Assembly: GCF_016469035.1 (NCBI RefSeq)
Contig: NZ_JAEHJZ010000009.1
Coordinates: 1-64,000, forward strand
DNA: 64,000 bases
Source: Gelidibacter salicanalis
GTDB taxonomy: Bacteria > Bacteroidota > Bacteroidia > Flavobacteriales > Flavobacteriaceae
Direction: 5' to 3'
How positions within the stretch are numbered: the stretch's first letter is position 1; every line of letters begins with the position of its first letter. Made by a program: the position numbers and the translations under genes. The notes below the pieces were generated by a model. The model saw only the letters and a list, made by a program, of their open reading frames with translations. It made no database searches and was not told the DNA's origin. This document shows, piece by piece, positions 1 to 7,972 of the stretch.

Positions 1-64
1 TAAGTTCTCGAACCAGATCATGCTTAAGGGGATAGCAAACTTTTCACCTGTTTTACCGGACACT
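1..64 (+). repeat. Right end of a 250-bp non-coding repeat element, truncated by the window
   Basis: These bases match the last 64 bp of the elements at 22969-23220 and 44075-44324, and the reverse complement of 19840-20086. The copy ends in TTTTACCGGACACT, the right terminal inverted repeat of the family. The left part lies outside the window. It contains no coding sequence. Confidence 0.8.
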
Positions 65-161
65 GATGTTTAAATTAATAGGTCTTATTTTGAATGCTAA
101 GTTTAGAAGATAGTATAGCCCCGCACCCCTAAATTAACAGTCTTGGCTTCTCACCAAGATA

Positions 162-175
162 ATGACCCAGATCAT
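162..175 (+). promoter_or_regulatory. Upstream (second) Crp/Fnr-type operator for the histidine kinase gene
   Basis: ATGACCCAGATCAT is an ATGA-N6-TCAT palindrome. It lies 19 bp, centre to centre, upstream of the promoter-proximal copy at 181-194. No -10-like element sits at the usual 22-nt spacing, so it is probably an auxiliary site rather than a second promoter. Confidence 0.5.
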
Positions 176-180
176 TTATT

Positions 181-222
181 ATGATGAATATCATGTTAAA
201 TGATTTCTAAGTCCATTAACTT
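181..222 (+). promoter_or_regulatory. Crp/Fnr-type operator and -10 element of the kinase/regulator operon (autoregulation)
   Basis: ATGATGAATATCAT (181-194) is followed after exactly 22 nt by TAACTTTA at 217. This is the same geometry as at the other candidate promoters in the window and puts the operator centre near -41.5. The start would be near 229, giving a leader of about 140 nt before the ATG at 372. If the site is bound by the REC-Crp regulator encoded at 4047-5117, the operon is autoregulated. Confidence 0.6.
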
Positions 223-371
223 TACATAGTTATAAGTGGTTATAAATCAATGTTTTCATTGCTAAATTTATAGTTAAATATTTTGCCAGGTAGATTTCTT
301 AGACTCTGGTGGTCATTATTCATCTTAAATGAATGTAGTATTTTTCTGTTCTTTCAAAATATTTAATACGG

Positions 372-3300
372 ATGAAAAACACAACTCACAATAAAGATTT
401 GTTTCAGAATATTTTTGAAGCCTCGGTAGAAGGTATTATTGTAGTGAATGAAAAAGGGCTTATTTTGATAGCAAATCCTGCGTGCGAACTACTATTTGGT
501 TATGGATCCGGTGAATTACTAGGTCAGAATATCGAAATTCTTATTCCCGAAAAACTCAAGCGTCAATATAAAATTCATATCAAAAAGCATGTCACTCACC
601 CAGAAAAAAATACTGATATGTTGGGGACGAAAAAGGATGGCAGCACGTTTAGTGTCAACATCGGCTTGAGTCCTACTGCAATTGACGGTAAAAATGCAAC
701 CATCGCTTTTTTTTGTGATGCTACGCAACAGAAAAACGATTTAAAAACAATTAAAGAAACAAACGCCAAGCTGATAGAAAGTAACCGAAAGTTTGATGCT
801 TTGATCAATAACCAAAAGGGAATTGTGTTCCGTTCTAAAAACAACAGGAATTATGATATAGAATATATCAGCGAAGGCTGTTTAGAAATTACCGGCTATC
901 CTTTTGAGTCATTTAAAGACTACACTATAGCTTATGGTCAACTCATTTTGGTAGAAGAACGTGATACTGTTTGGGAAAGAATACAAAGTGCAGTAAAGCT
1001 GAAAAAACCGTACAGTGTTGAGTATCACATTACCCATAAAAATGGCACCAATAAATATGTTTGGGAAAGAGGCGAGGCAGTTTATAATGACCAAGGTGGA
1101 GTTGTAGCATTGGAAGGTTTTATAAGTGATATTACACCACAGAAAGAAACTGAATTGGAATTACGCAGTAGCGAAGCAAAAATAAAAGCTTTATTAGAGG
1201 CTGTTCCTGATATGATGTTTATCCAAGATCACAAAGGTGTGTATCTTGATTGGTATGCCAACAGTCCTCAAAAATTGTTTATGATACCAGAAAAATTTAT
1301 TGGTCTAAACATGAAAGACCTATTACCGTCTTATATCTATAAAAAAATAAAAATATCCCATCAAAATGTCATAACTTCTGGTGACTTACAGACTACAGAG
1401 TATAGCGTTCAAGGAAAAAATGGAATTGAACATTATGAGGCACGTGTGGTGCTTATGAACGACCATAAGCTTTTAACCATTGTTAGAGATACGACAGAGA
1501 AACAAAAGCTAAAAGATAAAATAGAGGAGGAAGAATTAAAAAGTAAAGCTATTTTAAACGCACTTCCAGATTTGTTTTCTGTACAAGATGAACACCAAAA
1601 CATCCTTGAATTGCATGCCCCAAACCCTATGTGGTTGCCGAAGCCTAAAGAACAGATGCTTGGCAAAAATATCATGGAAATAGCACCATTGATAGTCTCA
1701 AAACAACTTATTGAAGCTTTTAGGAGAGTCGGGTCAACGAAAACCATGGAAATTATTGAGATAGAAAGAGATACTTTATCTGGACTCATGATTTTTGAAG
1801 CCCGTTTAGTTCCATTTGGTAAGAATAAAACACTGTGCATTGCACGTAATATTACAAATAAAAAAGCTCAAGAAGAAGAATTGCTCATTAAAGACCGAGC
1901 TTTAGCTTCTGCAGGTAATAGTATCATAATTGCTGATGCACAAAAACTAGGGATACCCATAATTTATTGTAACGAAGCGTTTGAAAAACTAACAGGATTT
2001 AACAAAGAAGAAATATTGGGTAGAAACTGCAATATGTTGCAATCTGATGACAGAGATCAAAAAGAGATTGACATAATGAAAAAAGCGATTGCAAATGGCG
2101 AAGCTTGTCATGTGGTTTTACGTAATTATAAAAAAAATGGAACACTTTTTTGGAATGATGTAACCATTACACCAGTATATAACAAAGAAGTTAAATTAAC
2201 ACACTTTATAGGGATACAAAGCGATGTTACAAGTAAGGCTAAAGCAGAAGATCTTAAAGATAGAATGCAAAAAATATTAGAATTAATTGCCCAATACAAG
2301 CCTTTAAAAACTATTGCTAAAACAATTATTGATACGGCAGAAATACATCTTAAAGATTGTGTTGGTTCTATTTTACTATTGGATCAGGAAACTAAAACAT
2401 TACACAAATTGGCAGCACCAAATTTGCCAAAAGCATACTGCGAATACATTGAAGGGGGCGCTATTGGTCCTAAAATAGGTTCGTGCGGTACTGCATCATT
2501 CTTAAAAAAAGAGGTCATCGTTTCTAATATAGAAACAAGTGCACTTTGGGAAGATTATAGAGAAGAGGCCTTGAAAAATGGGTTAAAATCATGTTGGGCA
2601 TTTCCTATTATGTCATCTTCAGATCAAGTGCTGGGAACATTTTGTGTTTATAGTGCATTTGTAAGGCAACCTTTGGCTAACGAAAAAAAGATGCTTTTAG
2701 ATATGACCTATCTGGCAAGTATTGCCATAGAAAATTATAATCACACTATAATCCTGCAAAAAAATAAAAAGCAGTTAGAACTATACGCTCAAGAATTGGA
2801 AGACAAAGTGCAAGAGCGCACACAAGAAGTTGTGGCAACCGTAAAAGAATTGGTAGCATCCAATCTTAATCTGGAAGATCAAGTACTCATTACCAAACAA
2901 ATAGAAAGTGAGGCGATTACCAGTAGAAATATTGCTTCAGAAATTGCTAAAAATTTTCCAAATGGTTTTGTTGTTGTTGTGGACAAAGATTTAACAGTGC
3001 TGTTTGCTGAAGGTGAAGCATTGGCTCAATTAGGATTAAAACAGTTTATTACTAACGGTACAATTGTTAATGATATCACTGTTTTTTCTGAAAAACGAAA
3101 ATCTCGAATTAAGGAAAATTTCAGAAAAACACTTAGTGGGCAGTATCTCGCTTTTGAAGTTTGTTATAAAAGCAGATATTTTGCTACAAATACAGCCCCT
3201 TTATTTAATGAAAATAATCAAATAAGCTGCGCACTGCATGTATATAACGATATTTCTCACCAAAAAGAAATTGAGTTCAAAATTCAAAATGCCTTAAAAA

Positions 3301-4001
3301 AAGAGCAAGAATTAAATGAATTGAAGTCGCGCTTTGTGGCTATGGCATCTCATGAATTTAGAACCCCATTGAGTGCTATACTTACATCGGCAATTTTAAT
3401 TGGTAGGCAAAATGAACATGGAAAAGAGGCTAAACGACAAAAATATGTGAGTCAAATTGAAAAAAATGTAAATAATCTTGTGGTTATCCTTAATGACTTT
3501 CTCTCATTAAGCAAATTAGAAGAAGGAAAAGTTGTTTCAACACCAGAACGGATTGACTTAGTTTCCTTTTCTAAACAAATAATAAAAGGAATTAATCCAA
3601 CTTTAAAAAAAGGACAAGATATTGTTTTAAAGAGTGATAGAAAATTGCTTTTTGTGTCTTTAGATAAAAAATTATTACGTCATATCCTCAATAACCTTTT
3701 GTCTAATGCTTCAAAATATGCATCAGATGCCAACCAGATAGATTTTAAAATATTCCAAACCCAAGAAAAAGTAGTCATAGAAATTTCAGATCAAGGAATT
3801 GGCATTCCAGAAGAAGAGCAAGGGCATTTATTTAACCGTTTTTTTAGAGCTAAAAATGCGGTCAATATTGAAGGTACAGGGTTGGGTTTAAATATTGTGA
3901 AAAACTATACTGAATTAATGAATGGGACCATTCGTTTAAAAAGTAAATTAAATAGTGGCACAACCTTTTGGGTTGAGTTTCCAATAGGTAAGAAGGAATG
4001 A
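372..4001 (+). CDS. Soluble multi-PAS/LOV/GAF sensor histidine kinase
   Basis: This 1209-aa kinase has no membrane segment or signal peptide, so it should sense cytoplasmic signals. Approximate order: PAS 8-120, PAS 140-262, PAS 270-382, PAS 392-500, a LOV-type PAS 508-625, GAF 640-795, a coiled coil to 850, a last PAS 860-965, HisKA with phospho-acceptor His994 in ASHEFRTPLS, and HATPase_c 1090-1205 with N box (NNLLSNASKYA), G1 (DQGIGIP) and G2 (GTGLGLNI). The LOV-type domain carries GRNCNMLQ with Cys553, plus Asn585, Asn595 and Gln616. Their spacing equals that of Cys450, Asn482, Asn492 and Gln513 in oat phototropin LOV2. The gene is followed after 45 bp by a response regulator, its likely partner. 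The signal is not provable from sequence; flavin photochemistry or redox is the best guess for the LOV module. Confidence 0.93.
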   Translation: MKNTTHNKDLFQNIFEASVEGIIVVNEKGLILIANPACELLFGYGSGELLGQNIEILIPEKLKRQYKIHIKKHVTHPEKNTDMLGTKKDGSTFSVNIGLSPTAIDGKNATIAFFCDATQQKNDLKTIKETNAKLIESNRKFDALINNQKGIVFRSKNNRNYDIEYISEGCLEITGYPFESFKDYTIAYGQLILVEERDTVWERIQSAVKLKKPYSVEYHITHKNGTNKYVWERGEAVYNDQGGVVALEGFISDITPQKETELELRSSEAKIKALLEAVPDMMFIQDHKGVYLDWYANSPQKLFMIPEKFIGLNMKDLLPSYIYKKIKISHQNVITSGDLQTTEYSVQGKNGIEHYEARVVLMNDHKLLTIVRDTTEKQKLKDKIEEEELKSKAILNALPDLFSVQDEHQNILELHAPNPMWLPKPKEQMLGKNIMEIAPLIVSKQLIEAFRRVGSTKTMEIIEIERDTLSGLMIFEARLVPFGKNKTLCIARNITNKKAQEEELLIKDRALASAGNSIIIADAQKLGIPIIYCNEAFEKLTGFNKEEILGRNCNMLQSDDRDQKEIDIMKKAIANGEACHVVLRNYKKNGTLFWNDVTITPVYNKEVKLTHFIGIQSDVTSKAKAEDLKDRMQKILELIAQYKPLKTIAKTIIDTAEIHLKDCVGSILLLDQETKTLHKLAAPNLPKAYCEYIEGGAIGPKIGSCGTASFLKKEVIVSNIETSALWEDYREEALKNGLKSCWAFPIMSSSDQVLGTFCVYSAFVRQPLANEKKMLLDMTYLASIAIENYNHTIILQKNKKQLELYAQELEDKVQERTQEVVATVKELVASNLNLEDQVLITKQIESEAITSRNIASEIAKNFPNGFVVVVDKDLTVLFAEGEALAQLGLKQFITNGTIVNDITVFSEKRKSRIKENFRKTLSGQYLAFEVCYKSRYFATNTAPLFNENNQISCALHVYNDISHQKEIEFKIQNALKKEQELNELKSRFVAMASHEFRTPLSAILTSAILIGRQNEHGKEAKRQKYVSQIEKNVNNLVVILNDFLSLSKLEEGKVVSTPERIDLVSFSKQIIKGINPTLKKGQDIVLKSDRKLLFVSLDKKLLRHILNNLLSNASKYASDANQIDFKIFQTQEKVVIEISDQGIGIPEEEQGHLFNRFFRAKNAVNIEGTGLGLNIVKNYTELMNGTIRLKSKLNSGTTFWVEFPIGKKE

Positions 4002-4046
4002 ACTAATGAGATTCCCTATAACTTGGTGATAAAAAATAACTGTTCT

Positions 4047-5117
4047 ATGAAAAAAGTACTAATTATTGAAGACAATGCAGATGTGCGTGAGAACACAGCT
4101 GACATTTTAGAGCTTGCAGGTTATAAAGTTGCTACAGCCGAAAACGGAAAAGTAGGGGTTGCGATTGCCAAACAACTTCTCCCTGATATTATTGTATGTG
4201 ATATTATGATGCCAGAATTAGATGGTTATGAGGTATTGCAAGATTTAAACAAGAACACCAAAACAGCCAGTATTCCATTTATTTTTCTGACTGCCAAAAC
4301 AGAAAAAATAGACATACGAAAAGGTATGAATTTAGGTGCGGACGATTATTTGACCAAACCATTTAGTGAAAATGAATTATTGGAGGCTATAGAATGCCGA
4401 TTGAAAAAACATGACTTTTTAAAAAAAGAGTACTCTCAAACCATTGAAGGCGTTTCCCAATTTATTGAAGCCGCTTCAAACTATTTGGATTTAGACCATT
4501 TATCCAGAGATTATACGCCAAAAAAATACAATAGGAGAGAGGTAATCTATATGGAAGGCAATACGGCCAATTCCTTATATTATATACAAAATGGTGCTGT
4601 AAAAACTTACAAAACGACCGAAAAAGGGAAGGAGTTTGTGACAGGTTTGAGTGGCGCCGGTCATTTTGTGGGGCAGTTATCGCTATTATCAGATCATGGC
4701 ATCTATATTGAATCTGCTGCAATACTTGAAGATGCTGACCTTTATGAAATTCCCAAATTAGATTTTATAACGCTTCTAAATTCAAACAAAGATGTGGCTA
4801 ATAAGTTTGTAAGTTTAATATCCTGCAATTTGGTAGATGTACAGGACCAAATGGTAAATGTGGCATATGCCACCGTAAGACAGCGTGTTGCAAAAGCATT
4901 ATTGGACATACATAATAAAGGTATTTTAATGAATAAGGAAGATAATGGGATAAGCATCGCTAGAGAAGATTTTGCAGGTATTATTGGTACTGCAACAGAA
5001 ACAGCCATCCGTATGCTTACTGAATTTAAGGATGAAGGTTTAATAACCATAGGCAATGCCAGAAAAATAGTATTAGAAGATAAAGAGGCCCTTAAGGCTA
5101 TTGCACTATTTGGGTAA
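4047..5117 (+). CDS. Response regulator: receiver domain fused to Crp/Fnr cyclic-nucleotide-binding and HTH domains
   Basis: This 356-aa protein has a CheY-like receiver at about 1-120 (phospho-acceptor Asp52 in CDIMMPELDGYE, Lys in LTKPF). A helical linker follows, then a cNMP-binding-type beta-roll at about 150-265 and a Crp-type winged helix at about 280-345. The recognition helix contains GTATETAIRML; the E-x-x-x-R pattern is the one by which Crp/Fnr proteins read TGA half-sites. I chose the ATG at 4047; an in-frame TTG at 4023 is possible but adds residues not typical of receivers. It is probably phosphorylated by the upstream kinase. The ATGA-N6-TCAT sites in the window, including the one in front of its own operon, are its likely targets. 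That link is inference from motif, family and proximity. Confidence 0.93.
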   Translation: MKKVLIIEDNADVRENTADILELAGYKVATAENGKVGVAIAKQLLPDIIVCDIMMPELDGYEVLQDLNKNTKTASIPFIFLTAKTEKIDIRKGMNLGADDYLTKPFSENELLEAIECRLKKHDFLKKEYSQTIEGVSQFIEAASNYLDLDHLSRDYTPKKYNRREVIYMEGNTANSLYYIQNGAVKTYKTTEKGKEFVTGLSGAGHFVGQLSLLSDHGIYIESAAILEDADLYEIPKLDFITLLNSNKDVANKFVSLISCNLVDVQDQMVNVAYATVRQRVAKALLDIHNKGILMNKEDNGISIAREDFAGIIGTATETAIRMLTEFKDEGLITIGNARKIVLEDKEALKAIALFG

Positions 5118-5400
5118 AACTATCATGATTGAGACCTTTCAAAGCTCTAATTTGGATAGCTCCCAAAGCGAGCCGAGTTCTTATCCAGCAAGGCCTTAAA
5201 TGCCTTTTAAGTATTGATAATTTATTCAAAAGCTCTTAAAAGATAACCAAAATTATTTTAAAATCTGACAACTCTGGAGCATCTAAGCTTGTCCTTTTCT
5301 TCAAAACGATGGTGTTGTTTTGGGGTCATAATCCATCAAAATACCATGTAGAGAAAAAAAGCCTGATTATGGGTTTGTTAAGTGGTCTCAAATTTAGTTA
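5118..5400. other. Convergent intergenic region without a recognisable gene
   Basis: Between the regulator gene and the oppositely oriented YtxH-like gene I see no ORF with recognisable protein similarity and no operator of the ATGA-N6-TCAT type. The terminator at 5401-5431 closes the interval. Confidence 0.5.
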
Positions 5401-5431
5401 AAGCGATGTCCGTTAGTGCATCGCGTTTTTT
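5401..5431 (+). terminator. Rho-independent terminator after the kinase/regulator operon
   Basis: A GCGATG / CATCGC stem (5403-5408 and 5419-5424) with a 10-nt loop is followed by G and six T on the plus strand. It may also slow minus-strand transcripts, but the T-run there is poor. Confidence 0.65.
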
Positions 5432-5455
5432 AAATTCAACAGAAGCAATATAGCT

Positions 5456-5797
5456 CTATTTTTGTAGTTGCGCGTTTTTCTTTTTAAGATCTTCGAGTTT
5501 AGCTTCTAAGGATGTAATGATATCTTCTGCTTTATAGCTCATGCTAGAAACAGTCTCATCTAATTTTTTAGCAAAGGCTTCCTTTTTTTCGTGTGCAGTT
5601 TTGGTGAGTTCATCTTTGGCATGTTTCAACCAGTTTGAAACGTCATGCTTAGTACCTACTGCTGAATGTCTTATTATTCTTCTGGTTTTACTGCCTTTGC
5701 GTGGAGCAAAAAGAACTCCCATTCCTGCGCCAATTACTGCACCAACAGCTGCACCTGTTAACAGGACCAGCGCCATTTTTCTGTTTCTGTTTTCCAT
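5456..5797 (-). CDS. YtxH-like membrane-anchored stress protein
   Basis: The 113-aa product begins with one glycine/alanine-rich membrane segment at about 9-30, followed by LFAPRKGSKTR, the signature of the YtxH family (small GxxGxLFAPxxGxxTR proteins, many of them stress-induced). The rest is a charged, probably helical tail of about 75 residues. The biochemical role of the family is not established. It is transcribed divergently from the gene at 6018. Its start lies about 67 bp downstream of an operator (5865-5878), and the putative -10 TACATT is exactly 22 nt from the palindrome, which places it in the REC-Crp regulon. Confidence 0.85.
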   Translation of the reverse strand: MENRNRKMALVLLTGAAVGAVIGAGMGVLFAPRKGSKTRRIIRHSAVGTKHDVSNWLKHAKDELTKTAHEKKEAFAKKLDETVSSMSYKAEDIITSLEAKLEDLKKKNAQLQK

Positions 5798-5836
5798 GAT
5801 ATTGATTATTTAAGTTATGGTAATTTCTGTACGGTA

Positions 5837-5878
5837 AATGTATGAAGAGATGGTTTGGTATAAAATGATGTAGATCAG
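5837..5878 (-). promoter_or_regulatory. Crp/Fnr-type operator and -10 of the YtxH-like gene
   Basis: On the minus strand CTGATCTACATCAT (5865-5878) is followed after 22 nt by TACATTTA (hexamer 5837-5842). This class II geometry is shared with the other candidate promoters of the window. Confidence 0.65.
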
Positions 5879-5937
5879 TTGTTAATGTTGGGTAGGTTAT
5901 TTTTTAACCATATGAGTATAGACTGGTTTTTGGGCGA

Positions 5938-5979
5938 TTGACCTACATCATTTTTAATATTTTTAGTTTAGGTTATATT
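5938..5979 (+). promoter_or_regulatory. Crp/Fnr-type operator and -10 of the gene at 6018
   Basis: TTGACCTACATCAT (5938-5951) is followed after exactly 22 nt by TATATT (5974-5979). Together with the operator at 5865-5878 it forms a back-to-back pair serving two divergent genes, each operator 66-67 bp from its start codon. Confidence 0.65.
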
Positions 5980-6017
5980 CGATTGATATTTGGTTCAATA
6001 CATATTTTTTTATAAGG

Positions 6018-6524
6018 ATGACAGATAATTGCAACATAGAGCAAAAACAGATTTATTTAAGAGCTTATCAAGATCTTTCACAACTAGAGAATGATTTAAA
6101 ACACTTAGAAGAAAAGACTTCTCACTTTCAGGTTTCAGTACTGGGAAGCGTGGCTCAATTTTATGGTGATAAAAACATAGAAATCTCAAAGGATACCAAT
6201 ATGATAAAAGCGTATTGGGAAGATTTATTAGGAGAGAGGGTGAATTTTGGAAGTTTTTACAATCCAGAAAGTGGTTCTGTATTTATTGCAGGCGCTTTAG
6301 TAACCACATTTCTTCATAAAATAAACGGGAAGTGTCTCGCTACCTTATCTTCTGGACCATATGGTATTTTTAGAGGAATGGGTGGGAGTGAAGCACAAGC
6401 AACAACATATCTGAAACAGTTGAATAGTGGACAATACTTATTGATTTTAAGAGGTTTTGAAGATAAAACACAAGAATTGGATGAGCTACTAAATAATCCT
6501 ATAGAATATGCGAAATTTAAATAA
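6018..6524 (+). CDS. Putative general-stress protein, resembling the DUF1269/YflT group
   Basis: The 168-aa protein has no signal peptide. The N-terminal third is helical and charged. The middle is glycine-rich and hydrophobic, and a segment around GGSEAQATTYLKQLNSGQYL resembles the 'xxEAxxYxxxLxxGxxLV' stretch of general-stress proteins of the DUF1269/YflT type. That family call is tentative. The start at 6018 is the only one that preserves the 5' spacing to the promoter at 5938-5979. Its regulation by the same palindrome as the YtxH-like gene supports a stress role. Its molecular function is unknown. Confidence 0.75.
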   Translation: MTDNCNIEQKQIYLRAYQDLSQLENDLKHLEEKTSHFQVSVLGSVAQFYGDKNIEISKDTNMIKAYWEDLLGERVNFGSFYNPESGSVFIAGALVTTFLHKINGKCLATLSSGPYGIFRGMGGSEAQATTYLKQLNSGQYLLILRGFEDKTQELDELLNNPIEYAKFK

Positions 6525-6552
6525 CTCAAAATAGTTTTGCTGCTTTACACAG

Positions 6553-6591
6553 CATAAAAACAAAAAACGAGAAGCCCAAACTTCTCGTTTC
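6553..6591 (-). terminator. Terminator of small-RNA unit 1
   Basis: Read on the minus strand, AAACGAGAAG / CTTCTCGTTT (6565-6590) forms a 10-bp stem with a 6-nt loop followed by a T-rich tail (CGTTTTTTGTTTTT). On the plus strand only three T follow, so the main direction is minus, although it could also end the convergent transcript of the gene at 6018. Confidence 0.7.
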
Positions 6592-6923
6592 TTATGAAGC
6601 ACTCTCATATGTTTACCAATTTTTAAGTGTTTAAAATAATATCTTTCCAGACTACTAAAACAAATTAAAATGTTGATGATCTATAAGAGATGCTTCATAT
6701 TGATTATAGCATAAATAATCAATGTTTTTAAGATCATCTGAGACATTTTACTGCCCCAGATTCTTGGTACAACGCATTCTCTAAAACCTTTAGGTATTGC
6801 ATACACTTAATAAAAAGTCAATACGATACGCTTAAAGCTTTTAAGAACGCTTTGCCAACTAGGTCTGTTGCTCGATCTCACACCAGGAACCTGTATGTTT
6901 TCAAATTACTATCTCGGTAATTA
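6555..6923 (-). ncRNA. Putative small RNA unit 1 of a three-copy tandem family (most diverged copy)
   Basis: The unit runs from a predicted start near 6923 to the terminator at 6565-6590. Its layout equals that of units 2 and 3 downstream, but primary sequence is much more diverged. The internal hairpin (about 6736-6763) retains CCCCAGATTC but pairs imperfectly. No ORF of meaningful length is present, and the 16-codon frame seen in units 2 and 3 has neither its ATG nor an open frame here. The promoter operator is also degenerate, so this copy may be weaker or inactive. Confidence 0.45.
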
Positions 6924-6929
6924 GGTTGT

Positions 6930-6971
6930 CATTTAACGCTATAAGATAAATGGACAAATGACGTAAAATAG
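6930..6971 (-). promoter_or_regulatory. Degenerate Crp/Fnr-type operator and -10 of small-RNA unit 1
   Basis: On the minus strand CTATTTTACGTCAT (6958-6971) keeps the promoter-proximal TCAT half but has lost the distal TGA. The -10 TAAATG (6930-6935) is still exactly 22 nt away. A longer palindrome TGACGT-N7-ACGTCA (6959-6977) overlaps it. Confidence 0.45.
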
Positions 6972-6977
6972 ACGTCA

Positions 6978-7377
6978 AATTTTTAAAAATAGAAACTGGA
7001 AGCCGAGACTTCCAGTTTCCTGTTGAGACGATTCATTTTATTTATACGTCCAATCAATTCTTTACGCATTTTATTTTCTAAAATACTTGGACAAATCAAT
7101 CTTAGTAAAACAAATTCAATCGCTTCATACTGGTTACACTTGCTTTACAGTAGTTTATAACCAATTTTTTAAAAGAATCTGGAACTTTTCACCGTCCCAG
7201 ATTCTTGGTGCAAATTATTCTTTAGAATTTAGTGATATCATATACACTTTATAAAAAGTCAACATAATAACTTCAACCTTTAAGAATTTTTTGACACCTG
7301 CGATTCCTCTGTACAGCTACAGCAAGGAACCTTTGTTTATATTTTCAAATTCAAAGAACTATCCAATCTTTAATTAA
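6978..7377 (-). ncRNA. Putative small RNA unit 2 of the tandem family
   Basis: Predicted transcript of about 395 nt from near 7377 to the terminator hairpin at 6992-7019. It contains a near-perfect hairpin at 7175-7204 (GAATCTGG.AC / GTCCCAGATTC) and a compound stem near 7290-7335 built from GATTCC / GGAACC-type arms and CTGTA / TACAG. These are shared with unit 3. A 16-codon ORF starting ATGTTGACT also occurs at the same place in unit 3, but its substitutions are not clearly silent, so I treat the unit as non-coding. Confidence 0.5.
6992..7019 (-). terminator. Terminator of small-RNA unit 2
   Basis: A GAAACTGGAAG / CTTCCAGTTTC stem with a 6-nt loop; on the minus strand it is followed by TATTTTT. 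It is nearly identical to the hairpin at 7447-7472. Confidence 0.7.
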
Positions 7378-7383
7378 ATTGCT

Positions 7384-7425
7384 AATTTAAAGCAGTTTAC
7401 CCCCATATAAAATGACCTGAATCAG
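7384..7425 (-). promoter_or_regulatory. Crp/Fnr-type operator and -10 of small-RNA unit 2
   Basis: On the minus strand CTGATTCAGGTCAT (7412-7425) is followed after 22 nt by TAAATT (7384-7389). The -10 and the following bases (TAAATTAGCA) are identical to unit 3, although the 22-nt spacer is not conserved, which points to selection on the promoter elements. Confidence 0.65.
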
Positions 7426-7439
7426 TTTGGATCTTTTTT

Positions 7440-7823
7440 TTAATAAAAACTGGAAGCCGAAACTTCCAGTTTCTTTTTGAGACGATTCATTTTATCTCTA
7501 CCAAACAACCAATCAAATCTTCCATTTCTAGAATTTTAGAAATCGTCGATTCTGGTAAAATAAATTCAATGGCCTCATACTGGTTACACTTGCTTTACAG
7601 TAGTTTATAATCAATTTTTTAAAAAGAATCTGGGACATTTTACCGTCCCAGATTCTTGGTGCAAATTATTCTTTAGAATCTTTTAATGTTATATGCACCT
7701 TATAGAAAGTCAACATAGTAACTTCAATCCTTAAGAATTTTTTGACACCTGCGATTCCTCTGTACAGCTACAGCAAGGAATCTCTATTTTATATCATCAA
7801 AGAACATTGTAATCTTTAATTCT
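7440..7823 (-). ncRNA. Putative small RNA unit 3 of the tandem family
   Basis: Predicted transcript of about 385 nt from near 7823 to the terminator at 7447-7472. The central hairpin at 7626-7655 has a perfect 11-bp stem (GAATCTGGGAC / GTCCCAGATTC) and an 8-nt loop. A second structure near 7750-7785 combines GATTCC / GGAATC with CTGTA / TACAG around a CAGC loop. No convincing ORF is present. The unit lies just upstream, in transcription order, of units 2 and 1. It is separated from the stop codon of the glucan synthase gene (7973) by its own operator-promoter, so it should be independently transcribed. Confidence 0.5.
7447..7472 (-). terminator. Terminator of small-RNA unit 3
   Basis: AAACTGGAAG / CTTCCAGTTT with a 6-nt loop, followed on the minus strand by TTATT and an A-rich stretch, and on the plus strand by CTTTTT. 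It can work in both directions. Confidence 0.65.
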
Positions 7824-7829
7824 ACTGCT

Positions 7830-7871
7830 AATTTACGATGGTTTGTTGCTTTTGGAAATGACCCAGGTCAG
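7830..7871 (-). promoter_or_regulatory. Crp/Fnr-type operator and -10 of small-RNA unit 3
   Basis: On the minus strand CTGACCTGGGTCAT (7858-7871) is followed after 22 nt by TAAATT (7830-7835). It is one of the best matches to the shared operator. Confidence 0.65.
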
Positions 7872-7972
7872 TGTCGCCATTTTATAACTGCTTTTATGTT
7901 ATTGAACTTTCTGTTTTATGGTAATGAGTGACAACCTTCAGTATTGAAAAGGTTAGGAAGATGGGGCATCTC

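Noticed and set aside
6959-6977. TGACGT-N7-ACGTCA palindrome in front of RNA unit 1 as a separate operator
   Set aside because: The unit-1 promoter keeps the 22-nt spacing of the family relative to the overlapping TCAT half, so a degenerate family site is the simpler reading.
6553-7871. CRISPR array or simple tandem repeat
   Set aside because: The units are about 450 bp long, diverged, and contain promoter and terminator structures; there are no short direct repeats with unique spacers.
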